Part shown: piece by piece, positions 8,501 to 11,891 of the stretch
Numbering within the stretch: the stretch's first letter is position 1
How the letters are laid out: every line of letters starts with the position of its first letter
NCBI GenBank assembly: GCA_046153015.1
Contig: JBJXGF010000274.1
Coordinates: 1-11,891, forward strand
Source of the DNA: JBJXGF01 sp046153015
GTDB taxonomy: Bacteria; Actinomycetota; Acidimicrobiia; Acidimicrobiales; CAIXPF01
Direction of reading: 5' to 3'
DNA length: 11,891 nucleotides
Notes under the pieces: generated by a model
The model's database searches: none
What the model saw: only the letters and a program-made list of their open reading frames with translations
Told to the model about the DNA's origin: nothing
Program-made: the position numbers and the translations under genes

Positions 8501-8733
8501 CCGAGCTCGCGGAACGAGCCCGGGTCGACCAGCGCGTCGATCCGCTCCCGGATCGTGCGCCCGCCCCGCTCGTGGACCCGCTCGATCTTCGCCGTGCCGC
8601 CCATCTCGGTGCGGACCTTCTCCGCCCGGGCGTGGAGGTCGGCCACGAGCGGGTCGGGTCGGGCGGTCGCCGTCTCTGCAACGGTTCGGTCAGGCACGGG
8701 CCACACGCTCGCCGCCGCCCCGGCGTCGGTCAA
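5572..8733 (-). CDS. Tandem double acyl-CoA carboxylase carboxyltransferase (two beta subunits fused in one frame)
   Basis: The family moves a carboxyl group from carboxybiotin to an acyl-CoA (acetyl-, propionyl- or related CoA). At 1053 residues it is about twice the usual ~520. Copy 1 (residues 1-532) has GETGGGRIPDI (149-159), VGKSFGGSSFLAALSDF (188-204), LQDVPGYLVG (380-389) and RKAFGLAFKSLNG (421-433). Copy 2 (533-1053) repeats them: GQTGGARIPDI (670-680), VGQSFGASSFLSAMSDF (709-725), LQDVPGFLVG (901-910), RKAFGLAFQSLNG (942-954). Each copy holds both crotonase-like halves, including the Gly-rich oxyanion loops. Both have RKAFGLAF and AEIGFMDP where classical PccB/AccD proteins have RKAYGGAY and AEIAVMG, so they form a divergent subfamily of unknown substrate. 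No biotin carboxylase or biotin carrier is present in the window, so partner subunits must be encoded elsewhere. The copies probably arose by gene duplication and joined at 7135-7152 (separate entry). The TTG start at 8733 is uncertain; GTG at 8706 or 8697 would still precede the conserved DPLVADLHARAEKV. If the fusion is an error, read two genes: about 8733-7137 and 7137-5572. Confidence 0.9.
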   Translation of the reverse strand: MTDAGAAASVWPVPDRTVAETATARPDPLVADLHARAEKVRTEMGGTAKIERVHERGGRTIRERIDALVDPGSFRELGTFSRSKRAEDRHDTPCDGKIGGHARVGGAPVVVFGDDITVRQGSSSKVGMRKEDRLVEHAFRHGCPIVHIGETGGGRIPDIVGAEGISEVVPFPELAVRRHRVPMATAIVGKSFGGSSFLAALSDFTVQVRGSCLAVTSPRVFEVATGEIIGLEELGGVDVHARVTGQIDLGVDTEEEAWAAIQRWLSYLPPNAWTPPPRAEPSGSLEPDPGIGAIVPAERRRGYDVRRLLARLLDPGSFFELRPTIGRSLTAGLGRLDGWTVGVIASNPLFEAGAIDSFGCEKATRLLVLCDSFDIPVLFLQDVPGYLVGKHAEHERLLYKAMRFRQALTLCRCPTLTVITRKAFGLAFKSLNGSGVGADHLYAWPGAEIGFMDPDVGLNVIRPGVEGEERERLLAEIAEATSPYEAAGVMLLDEVIDPALTRRRLAEDLGRLAGRAPTPPGRRPLATWSHLLMTEPRPHQDPAPEESFDPVADLHERAGRIRRELGGAAAVARLHERGERTIREHIDGLVDPASFEEIGTFTRSMRVQDRASTPGDGKIGGLAAIDGRPVMVAGDDITVKRGSTSEVGGRRTDRLLQLAIGKGLPFVYFGQTGGARIPDIMGAEGFAELGSMTGFASRRHQVPLATAIVGQSFGASSFLSAMSDFTVQVRGSCLAVTSPRVVEVATGEVVTEDELGGADVHLTKTGQIDLAVDDDDAAYDAIRRFLSYLPPNAWTPPPRGEAAGPIDADPSITALVPRKRTRAYDMRRLVAKLVDRGETLELRPGMGRGLYTCFARIDGWPVAVLASNPMFSAGVLDPAACEKGIRMLVLCDAFQIPAVFLQDVPGFLVGRQVEHGRVLYRAIRFLEALMLCSAPTLTVIVRKAFGLAFQSLNGLRAHTDGLYAWPGAEIGFMDPEVGVNVLYGDRMDKDAKTRLAAEMREGTSAYEAAGIMNFDEIIDPATTRQVLARDLNLLAARHVPAPEDRPLAYWPTC
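7135..7152 (-). other. Junction where two carboxyltransferase genes merged (probable one-base insertion)
   Basis: On the - strand the end of copy 1 reads TGG AGC CAC CTG CTG ATG (W-S-H-L-L-M) and continues into copy 2. The true end of copy 2 (5586-5572) reads TGG CCC ACC TGC TAG (W-P-T-C-stop). Removing one A after TGG in copy 1 gives TGG GCC ACC TGC TGA (W-A-T-C-stop), an almost perfect match whose TGA overlaps the ATG of copy 2 as TGATG. The simplest reading is that two coupled genes were fused by one inserted base, either a real mutation or a sequencing error. The ATG at 7137 remains in frame and could still start copy 2 separately. Confidence 0.7.
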
Positions 8734-8804
8734 GTCCCGGCCGAGCTCCGGTCGAGCCCCCAGGGATCCGCGCCTCCCAGCAGGTTTGGAATGACAATTG
8801 GGGG
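8734..8804. promoter_or_regulatory. Divergent intergenic region with a possible leaderless -10 box for the CBM48 gene
   Basis: These 71 bases separate the carboxyltransferase gene (leftward) from the CBM48 gene (rightward) and must hold promoters for both unless the starts lie further in. GACAAT at 8793-8798, preceded by T, resembles a -10 hexamer and ends 6 bases before the ATG at 8805, the spacing of leaderless transcription. This stretch is locally AT-rich compared with the rest of the window. No convincing -35 box was found, and no clear promoter for the leftward gene. GGAG on the - strand lies 13 bases before its TTG, too far to be a good ribosome site. Confidence 0.4.
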
Positions 8805-9095
8805 ATGATCAGCAAACGTAGGGAGAAGGGCGGCGTGCGGGTGATCTTCAGCCTGCCCGGCCACGAGCCGGCCGGCTCGGTGACGCTGGTGGGGGACTTC
8901 AACGGCTGGGACCGCGCCGCCAACCCGCTGCGGGCCCGGCCCAACGGGCGGCGCAGCACGTCGGTGGTGCTGCCGGCCGGCGCCGTCGCCGAGTTCCGCT
9001 ACGTCGGCGAGGACGGCGCCTGGTTCGACGACGAGCAGGCCGAAGGCTGGCGCGACAACCCCCACGGCGGCCGCAACGGCCTGGTCACCACCTGA
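8805..9095 (+). CDS. Small stand-alone CBM48 / glycogen-binding-domain protein
   Basis: This 96-residue protein is little more than one carbohydrate-binding module of family 48 (isoamylase N-terminal/AMPK-beta type), an immunoglobulin-like fold that binds glycogen or other alpha-glucans. Seen: a basic N-terminus (MISKRREKGG), the first strand VRVIFSLPG (11-19), the signature SVTLVGDFNGWDRAANPLR (25-43) with the sugar-stacking Trp region, LPAGAVAEFRYVGEDGAWFDD (56-76) and the closing DNPHGGRNGLV (84-94). In glycogen branching or debranching enzymes this module precedes a catalytic domain; here there is none, and no membrane segment or signal peptide. It may target a partner to glycogen or sense stored glucan. 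The ATG at 8805 is preceded by GGGG; transcription may be leaderless. It converges on the dehydrogenase gene with a 25-bp gap and has no obvious functional neighbour. Confidence 0.8.
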   Translation: MISKRREKGGVRVIFSLPGHEPAGSVTLVGDFNGWDRAANPLRARPNGRRSTSVVLPAGAVAEFRYVGEDGAWFDDEQAEGWRDNPHGGRNGLVTT

Positions 9096-9120
9096 CCCTG
9101 ACCCGAGCTCGCGGCCCGGC

Positions 9121-9909
9121 TCAGGCCTGGCTGCGACGGGCGCGGCGCGCCGCGTAGGTGGGGAACTGGCCCGTGTTGGCCGTGACCCCGCCGTCGACGG
9201 GCAGCGCCACGCCGGTGATGAACGACGCGTCGGGCGAGAGCAGGAACGACACGGCCGCGGCCAGCTCCGAGGACTCGCCCCAGCGGGCCATCGGCACCAC
9301 CAGGCGCATGGTCTCCTCGGTGTCGCCCCGCTCGCGCATCGGCGCGGTCATCCCGGTCTTGGTCGGGCCGGGGCACACCGCGTTCACCCGGATGCCCTCG
9401 TGCGCCACGTCGAGGGCGATGCCCTTGGCCAGGTTGATCACCGCCGCCTTCGACGCGTTGTACGTCCACCCGCCCGGGTCGGCGCCGATGCCCGAGGTGG
9501 AGCCGGTCACCACGATGGCGCCGCCCTCCACCCGGCGCAGCGCCGGCAGCGCGGCCTTGATGCCGAGCGCCACGGCCCGCACGTTCACGTCCATCACCTT
9601 GTCGAACATCGCCATCGGGGTGCGGTCGATCAGCCCGAAGCCGGGCACGCCTGCGTTGAGGAACACCCCGTGCAGGGCCCCGAACGAGTCGAGCGCGGCG
9701 GCGACCATCGCCTCGTTGGTGGCCTCCTCGGTCACGTCGCCCACCACCGTGACCACCCGGTCGAGGCCCTTCGCCCAGGCGAGCGCCTCGGCGCTCAGGT
9801 CGACCGCCACCACCGCGGCCCCCTCGTCGCGGAGGCGCTCGACCGCGGCGCGGCCGATGCCCGACGCCGCGCCGGTCACTGCGTAGACCCGTCCCTCGTT
9901 CCGGCTCAT
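9121..9909 (-). CDS. Short-chain dehydrogenase/reductase (classical SDR, NAD-type)
   Basis: This is a cytosolic NAD(P)-dependent oxidoreductase of the classical SDR family, 262 residues, a normal length. Seen: the Rossmann cofactor loop TGAASGIG (12-19); Asp37 at the end of the second strand (VVAVDLS), which favours NAD over NADP; GDVT (57-60); LNAG (84-87) where most members have NNAG; and the catalytic set N109, S137 (VTGSTSGIG), Y150 and K154 (YNASK). VCPGPTKTGM (178-187) follows, and VDGGVTANTG near the C-terminus ends the fold. All catalytic residues are intact. The substrate is unknown: such proteins are often labelled FabG-like or 3-alpha-hydroxysteroid/alcohol dehydrogenases, and neither label can be chosen from sequence. 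The ATG at 9909 is preceded by GAGG at 8 bases, a good ribosome site, and fixes the start; a longer open frame upstream is not conserved-looking. It is transcribed alone, between a divergent and a convergent neighbour. Confidence 0.94.
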   Translation of the reverse strand: MSRNEGRVYAVTGAASGIGRAAVERLRDEGAAVVAVDLSAEALAWAKGLDRVVTVVGDVTEEATNEAMVAAALDSFGALHGVFLNAGVPGFGLIDRTPMAMFDKVMDVNVRAVALGIKAALPALRRVEGGAIVVTGSTSGIGADPGGWTYNASKAAVINLAKGIALDVAHEGIRVNAVCPGPTKTGMTAPMRERGDTEETMRLVVPMARWGESSELAAAVSFLLSPDASFITGVALPVDGGVTANTGQFPTYAARRARRSQA

Positions 9910-9994
9910 GCTGGTCGCCTCGCTCTCGTGCTGTCCGCTGGCTTGGGTGGTGCTGCCCAGCGGCACACCGTAGCCAAGGGGCGAGGATGGGGAG
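9910..9994. promoter_or_regulatory. Divergent promoter region between dehydrogenase and phosphoesterase-fusion genes
   Basis: This 85-base gap must serve two outward-facing genes. On the - strand TACGGT (9972-9967) fits TANNNT and would give the dehydrogenase a leader of about 50 bases. On the + strand TAGCCA (9971-9976) overlaps it and is a weaker -10 candidate. GAGG at 9983-9986, 8 bases before the ATG at 9995, is a good ribosome site for the rightward gene. No -35 box or repressor palindrome was recognised. Confidence 0.35.
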
Positions 9995-11891
9995 ATGAGC
10001 GAGGCCGGGCCGTGCGCAGACCCGCCCGACCTCACGGCAGACCCGCCCGACCTCACGGTCGTGGAGCTGGCGGCGGGCGGCCGGGCGTTCGTGGCGAGCG
10101 ACCTGCACCTGGGTGAGACGCCCAGCGCCGCGTCGGCCGCCGCCGCCCACAACCTGGCCGCCGCGCTCGACGCCTGGGCGGGCCCCGGCGCGGTGATCTT
10201 CGCCGGCGACGTGTTCGAGCTGTGGGCCCCGCCCGATGCGCCGCCCGACCTGGCCGCCATCCTCGCCGCCCATCCCGAGTTGGTGTGCGCCGTGGCCCGC
10301 TTCGCCGGCGGCGCCGACCGGCGGGTGGTGGTGCTGCCCGGCAACCACGACGGGCGCCTGGCGTGGGACCGTGCGGCGCGCCGGACGCTCGCCCTGGTCC
10401 TGCGGGCCGAGGTGGCGCTGGCGGTCGAGCTGGTGGCGGAGGGGGAGGGCGGCGGGCCGGCCCGGCGCGTCCGGGTGGAGCACGGCCACCGCTTCGACCC
10501 GGCGAACGCGTTCGCCGACCCGCGCAGCCCCACCGACTCGCCCCTCGGCCAGCACATCGCGGCGGAGATCCTGCCTCGGCTGCTCGGCCCGGGCGGGGGG
10601 CGGTGGCTCGCGGGCGTCGAGTCGTTGGCCGACCCGGTGGACTTCCCGAGCTTCGTCGGCTCCCGGCTCACCTACCGTCAGGCCGGCCGCCGGGTGTGGT
10701 GGCTGCTGGCGCCGCTGCTCGCCGCCCTCGCGCTGCGGGCGCCCGTCGCGGCCGACCTGCTGCCCGGCGCGTCGGCCGGGCTCACCCGCGGCGCGCGGGT
10801 GGTCGCCGATCTCGGCCTGGCCGTCCTGGCCGACGTGCTGGTGCTCGTGGCCGTGGTCTACCTGGTGGCCCGCCGGCAGTTCCGCCCGCTGGCCGATCTC
10901 GACCTCGGCCGGCGGGGCCAGGCGCAGAACGACCCGGCGCGGGCGGAGGCGGCGCGTCTCGTGGCCGGCGGCTACGCCGGCTTCGTGACCGGCCACACCC
11001 ATCACCCCGAGCTGGCCGAGGTGGACGGCGGCTTCTACGCCAACACCGGCTGCGGCTCGGCGGTGGTGGAGGCCGTCCCCGCCCGGTTCGGCCTGCCGCC
11101 GGTCTTCCGGCCCACGCGGCGGCTGTCCTGGGTGGAGCTCGACGCAGCCGCGGTGCTGCACGTGCGGCTCCTGCACGGGGAGGCGCCGCTGCCCGGGCTG
11201 AGCCGGCTGGAGCGGGCGGTGCTCTGGCCGGGCCCCCGGATCCCTTCGGGCGGGGGCGGCGGCGAACCGGCGGTGGTCGCCGCGCTGCCCGGCGGCGCAG
11301 TGTGGCCCACCCCGCCCGACCGCGCCATGCGCCGGGCCCGTCGCGCCCGCCGGCTCGCCGCCGGGGGAGCGCTGCTGGCGGGGCTGCTCAACGTGGTGTC
11401 GGCCCAGACCCCGCCGCTCGCCGGGCGGCTGGCCGCGCTGGAAGACGCCCTGCCCGGCGCCGTGCCCCGCGCCGCCGCCGCGGTGGTCGCCCTCGCCGGC
11501 CTCGGCCTGCTGCTCCTCGCCCGGGGCCTGCGCCGAGGCCAGCGCCACGCGTGGGTGCTGGCCCTGGCGCTGCTGGCGGCCTCGGCCCTCGGCCACGCGC
11601 TGAAGGGGATCGACCTCGAGGAGGCCTCGGTGTGCCTCGTGGTCGCCTACTACGTGGGCCGCGGCCGCGCCGCGTTCACCGCCGGGCGCGACGCCGGCGC
11701 CATCGTGCACGGCCTCGCGGTGCTGCTGGCCGGGGTGGGGGTGGCGGCGGCGTCGGCCGCCACCTCGGTGCTGCTCTACGCCCCGGCCGGCGGCCGTCCC
11801 ACCCTCGGCGCGGCGGCGCGCGCCGTGCTCGGCCGTCTCGTCGGGCTGCGGGGGGCGCCGCTGCCCGCCGGCCTCGCCCACGTGCTCGACC
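9995..11891 (+). CDS. Metallophosphoesterase fused to MprF/LysX-like membrane domain (3' end outside window)
   Basis: The frame is open from the ATG at 9995 to the window end: 632 residues, incomplete. The first part is an LpxH/calcineurin-type metallophosphoesterase with all five metal motifs: FVASDLHLGE (D36, H38), FAGDVFELW (D72), LPGNHDGR (N117, H118), VEHGHRFDP (H163, H165) and TGHTHHPE (H334, H336). Two membrane helices (about 235-255 and 269-293) lie between the fourth and fifth motifs. After a Gly-rich linker (about 420-440) and an Arg cluster (RAMRRARRARR, 443-453) comes a second membrane region with about five helices, including GGALLAGLLNVVSAQTPPL (457-475), LLLLARGLRRGQRHAWVLAL and SALGHALKGIDLEEA. 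This resembles the N-terminal membrane domain of lysyl-phosphatidylglycerol synthases (MprF/LysX). By analogy, a DUF2156-type aminoacyltransferase domain may follow beyond 11891. The likely role is membrane-lipid processing; substrates are unknown. The start is supported by GAGG 8 bases upstream. An in-frame ATG at 11327 could start the second part alone, but no stop precedes it. Confidence 0.82.
   Translation, partial: MSEAGPCADPPDLTADPPDLTVVELAAGGRAFVASDLHLGETPSAASAAAAHNLAAALDAWAGPGAVIFAGDVFELWAPPDAPPDLAAILAAHPELVCAVARFAGGADRRVVVLPGNHDGRLAWDRAARRTLALVLRAEVALAVELVAEGEGGGPARRVRVEHGHRFDPANAFADPRSPTDSPLGQHIAAEILPRLLGPGGGRWLAGVESLADPVDFPSFVGSRLTYRQAGRRVWWLLAPLLAALALRAPVAADLLPGASAGLTRGARVVADLGLAVLADVLVLVAVVYLVARRQFRPLADLDLGRRGQAQNDPARAEAARLVAGGYAGFVTGHTHHPELAEVDGGFYANTGCGSAVVEAVPARFGLPPVFRPTRRLSWVELDAAAVLHVRLLHGEAPLPGLSRLERAVLWPGPRIPSGGGGGEPAVVAALPGGAVWPTPPDRAMRRARRARRLAAGGALLAGLLNVVSAQTPPLAGRLAALEDALPGAVPRAAAAVVALAGLGLLLLARGLRRGQRHAWVLALALLAASALGHALKGIDLEEASVCLVVAYYVGRGRAAFTAGRDAGAIVHGLAVLLAGVGVAAASAATSVLLYAPAGGRPTLGAAARAVLGRLVGLRGAPLPAGLAHVLD
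10016..10057 (+). repeat. Perfect 21-bp tandem duplication (2 units) inside the fusion gene
   Basis: Bases 10016-10036 are repeated without mismatch at 10037-10057. The unit is seven codons, so the protein carries ADPPDLT twice (residues 8-14 and 15-21), just before the first strand of the phosphoesterase domain. Identity at wobble positions points to a recent slippage or unequal-exchange event. The frame is kept, and the repeat lies in a presumably disordered N-terminal tail. Confidence 0.95.

Noticed and set aside
4489..8808. Open + strand frame of 1439 codons opposite the carboxyltransferase and cyclase genes
   Set aside because: The peptide is rich in His, Arg, Gly, Ala and Val with no recognisable domain, and lies antisense to two genes with intact family motifs. 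It is a GC-driven shadow frame.
8791..8808. Five-codon ATG frame overlapping the CBM48 start as ATGA
   Set aside because: Too short to judge, and it would need a transcript start further upstream than the likely leaderless one.
9910..10671. Upstream extension of the dehydrogenase frame
   Set aside because: The extension crosses the divergent promoter and the opposite gene, has shadow-like composition, and the SDR fold starts normally just after ATG 9909, which has a ribosome site.
10236..10988. Open + strand frame of 250 codons inside the phosphoesterase-fusion gene
   Set aside because: Trp/Arg/Ser/Pro-rich out-of-frame product. The frame starting at 9995 carries all metal-binding motifs through the same bases.
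8999..11881. Open - strand frame of 960 codons across the dehydrogenase and the phosphoesterase fusion
   Set aside because: Low-complexity Arg/Gly/Ala/Pro peptide with no motif; it overlaps two clearly conserved genes in other frames.

Overview
This is an 11.9 kb piece of a very GC-rich bacterial chromosome. Third codon positions are almost all G or C, GTG and TTG starts are common, genes are packed with 4-base overlaps, and two starts sit just after possible -10 boxes with no leader. Together with the protein families this points to a high-GC actinobacterium, possibly class Acidimicrobiia; that placement is inference. There are ten protein genes, the outer two cut by the window edges. I see no tRNA, rRNA, CRISPR array, insertion sequence or attachment site.

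Left, + strand (1-2338): the end of an aminoglycoside-phosphotransferase-like kinase, a GT-B glycosyltransferase of the MurG-like COG4671 type, and a NodB-type polysaccharide deacetylase-like protein. They are tightly coupled and look like the tail of an operon that modifies a glycan or glycoconjugate of unknown identity. Next (2363-4212) comes a NarL/DesK-type two-component pair: a membrane histidine kinase and a LuxR-HTH response regulator, overlapping by GTGA.

Middle, - strand (8733 down to 4225): one 1053-codon reading frame holds two complete acyl-CoA carboxylase carboxyltransferase (beta) subunits in tandem. Comparing the two halves indicates they were once separate genes coupled by a TGATG overlap, and that one extra base beside the last Trp codon of the first copy removed its stop and fused them. 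It is followed, 51 bp downstream on the same strand, by a membrane diguanylate cyclase with an intact GGDEF site and inhibitory RxxD site. That gene faces the response regulator end to end.

Right (8805-11891): a small stand-alone CBM48/AMPK-type glycogen-binding protein is divergent from the carboxyltransferase gene. Convergent with it is an NAD-type short-chain dehydrogenase on the - strand. Divergent from that dehydrogenase, and open to the end of the window, is a protein of at least 632 residues joining an LpxH-like calcineurin metallophosphoesterase to a membrane region resembling the N-terminal domain of MprF/LysX lysyl-phosphatidylglycerol synthases. It also carries a perfect 21-bp in-frame tandem repeat near its start.

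The most interesting items are the metallophosphoesterase/MprF-like fusion, the one-base fusion of the carboxyltransferase genes, and the kinase/glycosyltransferase/deacetylase cluster. I see no defence system or other large undescribed machine. Most other long open frames here are GC-driven shadows of these genes.
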